Shown here piece by piece: positions 8,066 through 15,710 of a DNA stretch of 38,490 bases. Under the pieces are notes generated by a model. It ran no database searches and was not told the origin of the DNA. It was given only the letters and a program-made list of their open reading frames with translations. Every line of letters starts with the position of its first letter. Positions within the stretch are counted from its first letter, which is position 1. The translations under genes were made by a program, and so were the position numbers. Origin of the DNA: Catenulispora pinisilvae (GTDB lineage Bacteria; Actinomycetota; Actinomycetes; Streptomycetales; Catenulisporaceae); NCBI RefSeq assembly GCF_015356865.1, contig NZ_JAAFZA010000086.1, positions 1-38,490 of the forward strand, in the 5' to 3' direction.

Positions 8066-8814
8066 CAGGCGAGCCGCTCACCTTCAAGGGCCTGACCGTC
8101 CCGTACACGACCGGGTGGTCCTCGGAGGCGGTGACGCTGACCGGCAACCCCGACCTGATGCTGCGCCACCCGCCCGGCGGCGGCGCGCCGTACCTGGCTT
8201 ACAACGACGAGTATCCCGGCGCGGAGGTACGACCGCACGGGGTGCTGTGGGGCCGGATGCCGGACACCCCCGGCGTCGGCGAGCCGCGGTTCCTCGACAT
8301 GAACATCAGCCGCCAGAAGGCGGTGATGGAGCGCGCCGGTTGTTCGGTGTGCGGCGGAAACGGCGAGGTCTGGATGACCCCGGCGATCATCTGGGAGGAG
8401 TACCTGGCCGAGGACGGCCTCGGCGCCCCGTATGAGACCTCCGACCCCCCGGTCTGCCGATCCTGCATTCCGCTCGCGGCGCGGCAGTGCCCCAACCTGC
8501 GCCAGCACGGCTTCGTGTTCCTCGCGGTCCGCAAGTGGTCGATCTCCGGCGTCCGGGGCTACATCGCCGACCCCTACACCCTCGACTTCAGCGATGAGGA
8601 CTTCGACGTGCCCCTGCACGGCGCGATCGGCTACGACCCCGACAGCCTGCGCCTGACCTTGGCCAAGGGCCTGCTGGTCACGCTGCGCGGGATCACCGCG
8701 CATACCGACCCCGAGAAGGTGACCGGTCTGGGGCGGCGGCGCGGCGACGACCAGCGGCCCGCCAGAGGCCGCCGGCGCGGCGCACGGATCCCCTCTCAAC
8801 GCCGAGGGGACTGA
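8062..8814 (+). CDS. Zinc-ribbon hypothetical protein
   Basis: Protein of 250 aa. C94-S-V-C97-G-G-N-G and C132-R-S-C135 form a likely four-cysteine zinc ribbon separated by a 34-residue insert. C143 may contribute. The C-terminal 30 residues are strongly basic (many R), consistent with nucleic-acid contact. The GTG start overlaps the preceding stop. Seen directly: the cysteine spacing and the basic tail. A DNA- or RNA-binding role is inference. Confidence 0.68.
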   Translation: MTGEPLTFKGLTVPYTTGWSSEAVTLTGNPDLMLRHPPGGGAPYLAYNDEYPGAEVRPHGVLWGRMPDTPGVGEPRFLDMNISRQKAVMERAGCSVCGGNGEVWMTPAIIWEEYLAEDGLGAPYETSDPPVCRSCIPLAARQCPNLRQHGFVFLAVRKWSISGVRGYIADPYTLDFSDEDFDVPLHGAIGYDPDSLRLTLAKGLLVTLRGITAHTDPEKVTGLGRRRGDDQRPARGRRRGARIPSQRRGD

Positions 8815-8860
8815 CCGTGCCCCGTCCATCCATCAGTCCGCACACCTGGAAGACACGGCT

Positions 8861-9691
8861 ATGAGCTCTGACGCCCTCCATCCCGACGCTCCGGCGCTGA
8901 TCGGCGAGCTGACCGCCGCCGGATGGACCTCCGGCGGCTTCACCTGGACAGGCAGCACCCGCACCAGCACCCTGATCAGCCCCAGCCGGACCCTGCACCT
9001 GCGCGTCCAGACCGGTGGCGCCGACGGCGCGCGGCTGATCTTCGACGCCCCGTCCCGGCCCGCACAGTACGGCTGGCTGGCCGAGGCTCCGCTCCTACCT
9101 CCTGAGGTCATCGCCGCCGTCGCGGCGGCCAACGACGACGAGCAGTCCACCTACTTCGCCGAGCGCTCCGACCGGCAGATCGAGCTGCTGGCCGAGGCGG
9201 GCTGGAGCGACGAGAGCTTGCACCGGTGGGTCAGCCCCGACGGTCGAGCGGAGGTCGAGTCCGGCGACATCGAGGGCACGGCGTATGCGATGCGCATCGG
9301 GCGCGACGGCGGACATCAGCAGATCCTGCTCACCGAGTGCACCAGCGACCAGGTGCTGTACGCCTTCGCAACCGGCAACCTCGCGCCACAGACCGCCGAG
9401 GCCGCCGAGCCCGCCGAGCCCGCGTCAGGCACGGCAAAGCAGAGCGCCAACGGCGAGACGTTCACCGTCGCCCGGGGCTGGGGCCGGTCGGCGAAGGCTT
9501 CCGAGCGCGGCCAGCAATACATCCGCCTGGCCCTGGCACTCGACGGGGCCCAGGACTGGCCGCTGGACTGCCCCGGGCTGTTCGACCAAGTCGCCGACGC
9601 CGTCCCGCTGATCCTGGCCGACCTGCACGCCCTGGCCTACCGAAGCGGCCTGGACACCGCCCGCCTCGGCCTGGACCCACGCCACCTCTAG
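8861..9691 (+). CDS. DUF317-like protein with shared C-terminal helical domain
   Basis: Protein of 276 aa. Two DUF317-like modules (A-A-G-W-T near 19-23, S-P-S-R-T-L-H-L-R-V near 40-49; A-G-W-S near 113-116, S-P-D-G-R near 125-129) are followed by an extra helical domain, residues 200-276. That domain carries S-E-R-G-Q-Q-Y-I-R-L-A-L-A-L and L-I-L-A-D-L-H-A-L-A, and recurs in the next gene. The two are tandem duplicates. GGAAG lies about 8 nt before the ATG. Function unknown. Confidence 0.72.
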   Translation: MSSDALHPDAPALIGELTAAGWTSGGFTWTGSTRTSTLISPSRTLHLRVQTGGADGARLIFDAPSRPAQYGWLAEAPLLPPEVIAAVAAANDDEQSTYFAERSDRQIELLAEAGWSDESLHRWVSPDGRAEVESGDIEGTAYAMRIGRDGGHQQILLTECTSDQVLYAFATGNLAPQTAEAAEPAEPASGTAKQSANGETFTVARGWGRSAKASERGQQYIRLALALDGAQDWPLDCPGLFDQVADAVPLILADLHALAYRSGLDTARLGLDPRHL

Positions 9692-9769
9692 CCCGACACA
9701 CCCACGACCCCGACACGTACATCGGCGCGCGATACCGCGAACCCCGGAACCCGAAGGACCACGAACCCG

Positions 9770-10699
9770 ATGACCACCCACCATCACGCTGACACCGACC
9801 CCGAGCCGGTCGGCCCCGACCCGGCCGAGACGCTCATCGCCGAACTTCTGCGCTGCGGATGGGCACCCGCCGGCAAGGCCCCGAACGACACCTGGCACAG
9901 CAGGAGTCTGACCAGCCCGAGCCGGACGCTCACGCTGCGCGTGGCCACCGACGGCGACCGGGTCGAGCTGGACTTCGACGCCCCCATCCGGCGCGGGCAC
10001 CGGTTCCGCTACGCCTGGTCAGCGACCGCCCCGCTCCTGCCCGCGCAGGTGGTGCTGGCTGTCGCGGCGGCCAACGACGCCGACGCCACGTTCGCCTTCG
10101 ACGAGAACGACGCCGCCGAACCGGAGTTCCTCGCCGCCGCCGGGTGGCGCAAGGAGCACGACGCCCGCTGGACCCACCCCGACGGGCGCGTCCTTCAGGC
10201 CCGTATCGGCGAGGGGGAGCAGTTGCCCGTTCGCATCGGCCGAGACGACGACCCGCAGCCGATCCGCGCCAGCCAGCACGTCAGCATCGAAGTCCTGCAT
10301 GCCCTCACCGCCGATGCCCACGACCAGAGCGGCCCGGAGCCTGAGCCCCGGGCGGTCGCAATGTTCGAGGGGCGATGGCAGCCCACCAGCGCCGAGATAT
10401 TCCGGCGCATGTTCCTCAAGGACATCGCCCGCAAGTTCGCCGCCGAGAAGGCGGAAGCCGATACCTTCGCCGTCCCGCCCGGCTGGGCCGATGCGGCCAG
10501 CGCCAGCGAGCGCGGCCAGCAGCACATCCGCCTGGCCCTGGCCATGACCGGGATCCATGCAGCACTGGACAGCCCCGAGCTATTCGACCGCGTCGCCGAC
10601 ACCATCCCGGCCATCATCGCCGACCTGCACGCCCTGGCCCGCCGCATCGGCCTGGACCCACAGCTCCCCGGCCCGCCGCCAATCCGAGACCTGACGTGA
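9770..10699 (+). CDS. DUF317-like protein, tandem paralogue of upstream gene
   Basis: Protein of 309 aa. It repeats the plan of the preceding gene: S-P-S-R-T-L-T-L-R-V (49-58), L-L-P-A-Q-V-V-L-A-V-A-A-A-N-D (89-103), H-P-D-G-R (136-140), then a shared C-terminal domain (about 237-300) with S-E-R-G-Q-Q-H-I-R-L-A-L-A-M and I-I-A-D-L-H-A-L-A-R. About 35 extra residues (200-235, basic, with F-R-R-M-F-L-K-D-I-A-R-K-F) precede that domain. Its TGA overlaps the next GTG. Function unknown. Confidence 0.72.
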   Translation: MTTHHHADTDPEPVGPDPAETLIAELLRCGWAPAGKAPNDTWHSRSLTSPSRTLTLRVATDGDRVELDFDAPIRRGHRFRYAWSATAPLLPAQVVLAVAAANDADATFAFDENDAAEPEFLAAAGWRKEHDARWTHPDGRVLQARIGEGEQLPVRIGRDDDPQPIRASQHVSIEVLHALTADAHDQSGPEPEPRAVAMFEGRWQPTSAEIFRRMFLKDIARKFAAEKAEADTFAVPPGWADAASASERGQQHIRLALAMTGIHAALDSPELFDRVADTIPAIIADLHALARRIGLDPQLPGPPPIRDLT

Positions 10700-10962
10700 C
10701 CGGCTTATCCGCCGCTAGACGGCGAGAACTCGCCTACGAGCTGTCCGTGCTGGCCTCTTACATGCCGCCGGGCTCGCCCGCAGCCAGACATGCGCACCTG
10801 GCGCACGGCGCGCTGACCGAAGGGCGGATCACCGCCGCCCGCGAGCATCTGCGCCGCGCGATCGAGGCCGACGCCCGCTCCCTGGACGTCGCACACCGCC
10901 GCCGGATGGCCGAGGTCGACACAGCCCTGACCGCCGCCTTCGGACCGCTGACCACCCCCTGA
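10696..10962 (+). CDS. Small helical hypothetical protein
   Basis: Protein of 88 aa whose GTG start overlaps the previous stop (GTGA at 10696-10699). It is almost entirely helical. Its central part, with A-H-L-A-H-G-A-L-T-E-G-R-I and A-R-E-H-L-R-R-A-I, resembles a single TPR-like hairpin. No known family. Tight coupling to the DUF317-like gene suggests shared expression. Confidence 0.62.
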   Translation: MTGLSAARRRELAYELSVLASYMPPGSPAARHAHLAHGALTEGRITAAREHLRRAIEADARSLDVAHRRRMAEVDTALTAAFGPLTTP

Positions 10963-10972
10963 TCCCGCCCAC

Positions 10973-10988
10973 GGCGCGCTGACGCGCC
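10973..10988. repeat. Small hairpin before 11010 gene
   Basis: GGCGCG and CGCGCC form a perfect 6-bp stem around a CTGA loop, 10 nt after the previous stop and just before the next gene. It could damp read-through or shield the ribosome site. It is too short to call a terminator with confidence. Confidence 0.4.
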
Positions 10989-11009
10989 GGAATGAAAGTT
11001 CCCGGACCC

Positions 11010-11270
11010 ATGGACACACCGAAGACCGACCGCGACGCGATCGCCGCCGTGATCGCCGCGATGGAGCACTACGACACCGCCTGGCACCGCGAGCTGGCCG
11101 AATACCTCACCGCGGACGGCGACATCGACGAAGCCCGGCAGAGCGAGTACGAGCGCGCGAAAGACGATCATGCCTGGCCTGTGTTGGAGCGGCTCCCGGA
11201 TTTCATCCGCGAGCTGCGCGCCGCGATCGGAGCGGCGGCCCCCGAAACGGCCCCCGAAACCGCGCCGTGA
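11010..11270 (+). CDS. Small hypothetical protein upstream of DNA methyltransferase
   Basis: Protein of 86 aa from the ATG at 11010. An in-frame ATG at 10992 adds six residues and cannot be excluded. It is acidic and helical (A-A-V-I-A-A-M-E-H-Y, then E-L-A-E-Y-L-T-A-D-G-D-I-D-E), with a C-terminal A/P/E/T repeat. The stop overlaps the GTG of the cytosine methyltransferase (GTGA at 11267-11270), so it is translated just ahead of that enzyme. Not recognised. Confidence 0.62.
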   Translation: MDTPKTDRDAIAAVIAAMEHYDTAWHRELAEYLTADGDIDEARQSEYERAKDDHAWPVLERLPDFIRELRAAIGAAAPETAPETAP

Positions 11271-12577
11271 GCACCGCCCTCGCAGAAGCCCCGACCGAGC
11301 TGTGGGTCCCGCCCGCCTACCGGACCGTCTTGCCGCAGAATGGCCTGACCAGCACGCACCTGCTGGCGGGTGCCGGCGGGGACACCCTGGGCCTGTTCGA
11401 GGCCGGGTTCCTGCCGGCGTACGGGGCCAACCACGAGCCCATCTGCATCGACACCAGCAAAGTGAACTGGGGTCCGTGGGGAACGGAACACCACCTGGCT
11501 GACATCGCGAATCTCGCGATGGGTGACCTGCCGGAGACCGACGTGCTGTGGGCGTCGGTGATCTGCACCGAGGTGTCCCCGGCCGGACGCCGTACCCGGT
11601 TCGGCGGCCCGATGGGCGTCGACGAGCGCGGCAGGCCGCTGGGAAACCGGCACTTCCGCCGCACCCGTGCCACCGCCATGGACGTGCTCCGCGCCGCCGA
11701 GTTTCACCGCTATCGAGCTGTTGTAATCGAGAATGTCCTGGATTTTGTGACGCGCTGGGAGCTGTTCGGCTGGTGGGTGATCGGCATGTGCCTGCTCGGA
11801 TACCGGGTCCAGCTGGTGTGCGTCTCGGCAGCGCACATCGGCGACGAGCAGAACCCAGCCGCGCAGCAGCTCCGGGAGAGGGTCTATGTGATCTTCACCA
11901 GGAACGACGTCCCCATCCCAGACCTTTCCCCACGCCCGGCCTCCTGGTGCCCCACCTGCCGGACCACCGTGCACGGGGAACAGCGATGGCGCCGCGCCGC
12001 CGCCAAGCGCGCCCACCCGGTCGGACGGCACGGCCACTCCTACGACTACATCTGCCCGCGCATGTGCGGAACCGTCGTACACCCGCACGTCAGGCCAGCG
12101 GCCGAGGCGTTCGACCTGAGCGACCTCGGCGAGCCCCTGGCCGCCAAGTCCGGACCCCGCAAACCCTCCACGACCACCCGGCTCCAGGCGGCGCTGCACT
12201 ACATCACCACCGACGCCACCCGCCGCCACGGCACCCGCTGCCTGCGCCCCGACGGCGCCCGCCGCCTGGCGGTCATGGAATACCGCAACCACTGCGATGC
12301 GGCGAGCGGGTGGGAACCGCTGACCACGGTTTCGGCACAGGGCTACCACCACGCGCTGGTCGCGGCCCCCGACGGCTGGCAGCACGGTCAGCCCCTGAGT
12401 ATCCATGACCTGACATACCGCATGATCACGTCGCGGGAGCAGGCCAGAGTCCAGCGCTTCCCCGACGAGTACCGCCTGTGCGGAACCCCTGACCAGGTAC
12501 GGCTCCAAGCCGGAAATGCCGTCGCCGTCAACGTCGCCCGCTGGATCGGCGAACGCCTCGCGGACGTCCTGCTGTGA
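11267..12577 (+). CDS. C5-cytosine DNA methyltransferase
   Basis: Protein of 436 aa that transfers a methyl group from S-adenosylmethionine to cytosine C5. Motif I is L-L-A-G-A-G-G-D-T-L-G-L-F (32-44). Motif IV has the catalytic cysteine C100 in I-C-T-E-V-S-P-A-G, a known variant of the PC loop. Motif VI is E155-N-V. Motif VIII is Q-L-R-E-R (201-205). Motifs IX/X are R-E-Q-A-R-V-Q-R-F-P (390-399) and G-N-A-V (416-419). All are present, so it should be active. A C-P-T-C (228-231) with C263 and C267 makes a zinc ribbon in the target-recognition region. No restriction endonuclease lies nearby, so it appears to be an orphan, perhaps for self-protection or regulation. GTG start coupled to the previous gene. 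Confidence 0.93.
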   Translation: MSTALAEAPTELWVPPAYRTVLPQNGLTSTHLLAGAGGDTLGLFEAGFLPAYGANHEPICIDTSKVNWGPWGTEHHLADIANLAMGDLPETDVLWASVICTEVSPAGRRTRFGGPMGVDERGRPLGNRHFRRTRATAMDVLRAAEFHRYRAVVIENVLDFVTRWELFGWWVIGMCLLGYRVQLVCVSAAHIGDEQNPAAQQLRERVYVIFTRNDVPIPDLSPRPASWCPTCRTTVHGEQRWRRAAAKRAHPVGRHGHSYDYICPRMCGTVVHPHVRPAAEAFDLSDLGEPLAAKSGPRKPSTTTRLQAALHYITTDATRRHGTRCLRPDGARRLAVMEYRNHCDAASGWEPLTTVSAQGYHHALVAAPDGWQHGQPLSIHDLTYRMITSREQARVQRFPDEYRLCGTPDQVRLQAGNAVAVNVARWIGERLADVLL

Positions 12578-12647
12578 CCCGTCGCCATCTTCACCAGGCC
12601 CGGACCGCCCGGCCGAACCACGCCACTTACCGAGCAAGGAGTTCGAC

Positions 12648-13184
12648 GTGACCGAACTGACACCCGGCTATCTCGCCTGGGCCAGCCTCCAGATCCACCA
12701 GACCGCCGAGCGCCACTGGCGCGAGTACGGCACCACCCCGATCAAGGTGATCCTGTTCGCCGCCGACGGCACCCCCGTGCTGGTGAAGTTCGACCAGGGC
12801 ATCGGGCAGGACGCCGCAGCGGCGGCCGTCCGCGAACACGCCACGAGGGCCGGTGCCGTCGCGATCGCGATGACCGCCATCACCACCACCTTCGACGCCG
12901 AGATCCCCGCGCCGCCGCACAGCGTGCCGCCGGGCCCGCTGCCCGGCCCACCCGACGGCATGCGGATCGTCGGCGAGGTGACCCGGTCGGTGACCACGCT
13001 CACCGTGTGGCCGCAGCGCGACCTGGCCAAGGCATGGACCAGCGACATCCGCGCCAGCGCCGACGCCATCGCGACGCTGGCAGCGATCGCCGAGTCCGAT
13101 ACCGCCGACCCATCGCAGGCCGCCGGGCTGACCTCCTGGCTGGCTGGTCTGCTGCCGGACAGCAGCGGGCCTTCGACATCATGA
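12648..13184 (+). CDS. Hypothetical protein
   Basis: Protein of 178 aa with a strong AAGGAG 6 nt before its GTG start. The N-terminal half is alpha/beta (I-K-V-I-L-F-A-A-D-G-T-P-V-L-V-K-F, then A-V-A-I-A-M-T-A-I-T-T-T). A proline-rich linker (P-A-P-P-H-S-V-P-P-G-P-L, about 88-106) leads to a second beta segment. An in-frame upstream extension would overlap the methyltransferase and is rejected. Its stop overlaps the next ATG (ATGA at 13181-13184). Function unknown. Confidence 0.7.
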   Translation: MTELTPGYLAWASLQIHQTAERHWREYGTTPIKVILFAADGTPVLVKFDQGIGQDAAAAAVREHATRAGAVAIAMTAITTTFDAEIPAPPHSVPPGPLPGPPDGMRIVGEVTRSVTTLTVWPQRDLAKAWTSDIRASADAIATLAAIAESDTADPSQAAGLTSWLAGLLPDSSGPSTS

Positions 13185-13660
13185 GCGGCGACTACGCGGC
13201 CCCCGAACCACCCGCCATCGGACGGGCCGGGGCGTTGGTGATTCGTTCAATGGCCGAATGCGTGCTCTGCGAAGCCCGATCCGGGTGGTGGTTCGGCGCC
13301 GTCAGCGCCACCTGGCCCATTACGCACGCCCGTGACCACCACCGGGGCCATGCACCCGTCCGCTTCCGCCTGTGGCGGATCATCCGCCACGGCTGCACCG
13401 TCACACCCGAAGGCCTGACCCACACCCCGGACCCAGGGGATGAACCTGCCCCGGTGCGCTTCGCGCTGTCCGAATGCCGCGCCTGCGGCACCGCCACCGG
13501 CTGGCTCACCACGGCCGAGGCCGCCGACGACCTGCAGGCGTTCGAGCAACACCACCAGCACACCACCCACCCCGGTAGCCCGCCGGAGTTCGACCGTTGG
13601 CACCTCACCCGCGAGGCACGGCCGAACACGACGGACCCCTGCCGCTCACCCAATAGCTAG
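13181..13660 (+). CDS. Protein with two zinc-finger-like modules
   Basis: Protein of 159 aa with two C-x2-C...H-x(n)-H modules: C27-V-L-C30 with H49/H53/H54, and C99-R-A-C102-G with H124, H127 and H130. Each module has a W between its cysteine and histidine pairs. The repeat structure suggests a small DNA- or RNA-binding protein. Coupled to the upstream gene by an ATGA overlap. Not assigned to a named family. Confidence 0.7.
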   Translation: MSGDYAAPEPPAIGRAGALVIRSMAECVLCEARSGWWFGAVSATWPITHARDHHRGHAPVRFRLWRIIRHGCTVTPEGLTHTPDPGDEPAPVRFALSECRACGTATGWLTTAEAADDLQAFEQHHQHTTHPGSPPEFDRWHLTREARPNTTDPCRSPNS

Positions 13661-13679
13661 GAAGAAGAGGACACCTGAT

Positions 13680-14672
13680 ATGACGATCAGTCGCGAGAGG
13701 CTGTACGCGTTCTGCTGCCGCCTACACGCCGCCGCCGAGAACAATCACAGGAACCACGGCTTCGCCGAGCAGCTGCTGATGTTCCTGCCCGAGACCGGAC
13801 CTGAGTCGCTAGTTCTGATTCCCGAGGGCATCCCCGCGCAGACCGTCCTGGACGACTTCGCCCGCCAGACCCGCGCGACCGCGATCCTGACCACCGGCGA
13901 GGCATGGGTCAGCATTCCCGGCCTGTCCACTCAGGCCATGGCCGCCCTGACAGTCGAGGACCTGCCCCGGCCGTCGCAGGACCCCGACCGCGCCGAACAA
14001 ATCGTCACCCACGCCGTCGGCATCGGCCCCGACGGCGCGACGACGGTCCTGACGCGCGCCAGCACGATTCAGCGCACAGTCTTCGGCACGATGATCGGTG
14101 AACCGGTCGACGGCGTCCCTGGCATCCGCCGCGACGGCGCGACCACCGCCCTGGCCGCCGCCCTGAACCTGCCCACCCCCGAGCCGAACCGCCGACCACG
14201 ACCAGCCAGCAACAGCAAGGACATGGCGATGCATACACCCGCCCCGCCGAGCGGTAAGCCCGCAGACTTAGGTGAGTCCCATCCGGCCGACCCGTCCGCC
14301 TGCCCGGACTGCAGCGCGGCCGTCGGCACCGTACACGCCGACGCCTGTTGCGTCGCCTGGTGCGCCGCCACAGGCCGCCAGCGGCGCGACGGGTGCGACG
14401 CCGGGCACGGCTGCCGCACCGACCCGCGCCGCGACTGCAGAACGACGTGGACCGGTACCGCCCCCGGCATTGACGACTGCCGCCGCCTGGGCTGGTATGC
14501 CGTGCACACCCCGGACGGCTGGACCAGCACGGCCCCCGAAACCCCCGGCGCGGTAGAGGACCTCAACCGGCTGATCGCCGACGGCGTGTGGAACGAAACG
14601 GATCAGCGCTATGAGACCCCCGTCACCGAACCCGGCCCGCGCGTCAGCGGCGACACAGACGAGGCGAGCTGA
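13680..14672 (+). CDS. Two-domain fusion: unknown domain plus Cys-rich domain
   Basis: Protein of 330 aa. Residues 1-165 match the whole of the next gene's product (T-G-E-A-W-V-S-I-P against T-G-E-S-W-M-G-S-V; G-I-G-P-D-G-A-T against G-R-G-P-D-G-G-L; R-T-V-F-G-T in both). After a P/R/A-rich linker, residues about 200-310 are Cys/His-rich (C-P-D-C-S, H-A-D-A-C-C-V-A-W-C), then T-W-T-G, G-W-Y and D-L-N-R-L-I-A-D-G-V-W. This resembles a conserved phage and plasmid small protein usually seen alone. The fusion may be natural. The ATG at 13680 follows a purine-rich tract. Function unknown. Confidence 0.72.
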   Translation: MTISRERLYAFCCRLHAAAENNHRNHGFAEQLLMFLPETGPESLVLIPEGIPAQTVLDDFARQTRATAILTTGEAWVSIPGLSTQAMAALTVEDLPRPSQDPDRAEQIVTHAVGIGPDGATTVLTRASTIQRTVFGTMIGEPVDGVPGIRRDGATTALAAALNLPTPEPNRRPRPASNSKDMAMHTPAPPSGKPADLGESHPADPSACPDCSAAVGTVHADACCVAWCAATGRQRRDGCDAGHGCRTDPRRDCRTTWTGTAPGIDDCRRLGWYAVHTPDGWTSTAPETPGAVEDLNRLIADGVWNETDQRYETPVTEPGPRVSGDTDEAS

Positions 14673-14673
14673 C

Positions 14674-15195
14674 ATGCCGATCACCGCTGAACAACTCGAC
14701 GGGCTCACCGCCGGACTCCACGCCGAAGCCGAAAAGCACCTCCGGGCGAACGGAAAGGTGGTCTCAGCCCTGTGGTTCATCCCCAACGCCGGAGCCGCCC
14801 GGCTGGTGGCGATGCCGAACGGCGTCATCGACCGCGACCAGACTGCCGAGATCGCGCGCACCGACCGCCCCTCGGCGATCCTGCTCACGGGAGAGTCCTG
14901 GATGGGCTCGGTCACCGTGCCGGCCTTGACGGCCGCCCGACTCCCGCTCGACGACATCCCCAGGCCGTCCGAACAGCTCGAACGGCGCGAGGTCATCGTA
15001 ACCCGCGGTGTCGGTCGCGGACCAGACGGCGGCCTGCTGCACGCCATGCAAACCACCTTGATTCTGCGCACCGTCTTTGGGACGCAGCTGCTGCCGTTCG
15101 ACCTCGATCCGGACGTCGGACGCGAAGACGACTACGCCGCATTTCTGGCCTCTTTGCTGCCCAGCACCAGCAGAAAAAGGCGCGGGCGCCGCTAA
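14674..15195 (+). CDS. Paralogue of the N-terminal half of the preceding protein
   Basis: Protein of 173 aa that starts one base after the previous stop. Its full length aligns with the first 165 residues of the upstream fusion, sharing I-P-R-P-S-E against L-P-R-P-S-Q, V-G-R-G-P-D-G and L-R-T-V-F-G-T. The C-terminus ends in a basic tail (S-R-K-R-R-G-R-R). No catalytic motif is recognised. It is the last gene of the 24-gene block, with a hairpin 135 bp downstream. Confidence 0.72.
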   Translation: MPITAEQLDGLTAGLHAEAEKHLRANGKVVSALWFIPNAGAARLVAMPNGVIDRDQTAEIARTDRPSAILLTGESWMGSVTVPALTAARLPLDDIPRPSEQLERREVIVTRGVGRGPDGGLLHAMQTTLILRTVFGTQLLPFDLDPDVGREDDYAAFLASLLPSTSRKRRGRR

Positions 15196-15329
15196 CCACG
15201 CGCGTCCATGCGGTCCCCGCCCACACGAGGCCAAGACCGTCCCCCTACACAGCCGAAGCCCGCAATGGGAGATCAGCGGTCTCTGCGACTCGGCACAGAA
15301 CCCACACTCATGCACAAAAGCAGCAGGCA

Positions 15330-15370
15330 GCGCGCGCCGACCGGTGAGCCTTGCTACCGGCGGCGCGCGC
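15330..15370. terminator. Strong hairpin closing the left gene block
   Basis: GCGCGCGCCG-A-CCGGT (15330-15345) pairs with ACCGG-CGGCGCGCGC (15356-15370) in a 15-bp stem with one bulged A and a 10-nt loop, followed by CGCTTTAT. It lies between the end of the rightward block and the convergent minus-strand small gene, so it can serve both strands. Confidence 0.75.
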
Positions 15371-15408
15371 CGCTTTATCGTGTCGCGCCCTTCTGTGGAC
15401 GCTTGGCC

Positions 15409-15594
15409 CTACCTGTGCCAGACCTGATAGGCGAGCGAGGCGGCGGCGACGAGGGTGCCCGCCACTCCGGCCGTCGCGATCACCAGGTCCACTCTGTTCC
15501 CGGGCTCGCGCTCCTCCTTCGGACTGCGGCTCTTGACGCCGTCATCGTCTGTTCGAGGCTCGTCTTCAACATCGTTCACGTGGTTCTCGGCCAC
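15409..15594 (-). CDS. Small membrane protein with C-terminal anchor
   Basis: Protein of 61 aa. AGAAGGGG lies 7 nt before a GTG, giving the start at 15594 rather than the longer in-frame version up to 15669. The first 33 residues are highly charged (D, E, K, R), followed by one hydrophobic segment (V-D-L-V-I-A-T-A-G-V-A-G-T-L-V-A-A-A) and a short W-H-R end. A tail-anchored membrane peptide of unknown role. Confidence 0.58.
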   Translation of the reverse strand: MAENHVNDVEDEPRTDDDGVKSRSPKEEREPGNRVDLVIATAGVAGTLVAAASLAYQVWHR

Positions 15595-15710
15595 TGCGAG
15601 GCCCCTTCTGCACCGATCGAATTCGGCCGGGACTGCCGGCGGCATTGGGCACAACCGGATGACCTTCAAGGGTGGCTTGGCGGATAGTCCCGACCCGTGA
15701 TCCGCTCGCC

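Noticed and set aside
11168-12637. 489-aa open frame on the minus strand
   Set aside because: It is antisense to the C5-methyltransferase, whose motifs are unambiguous.
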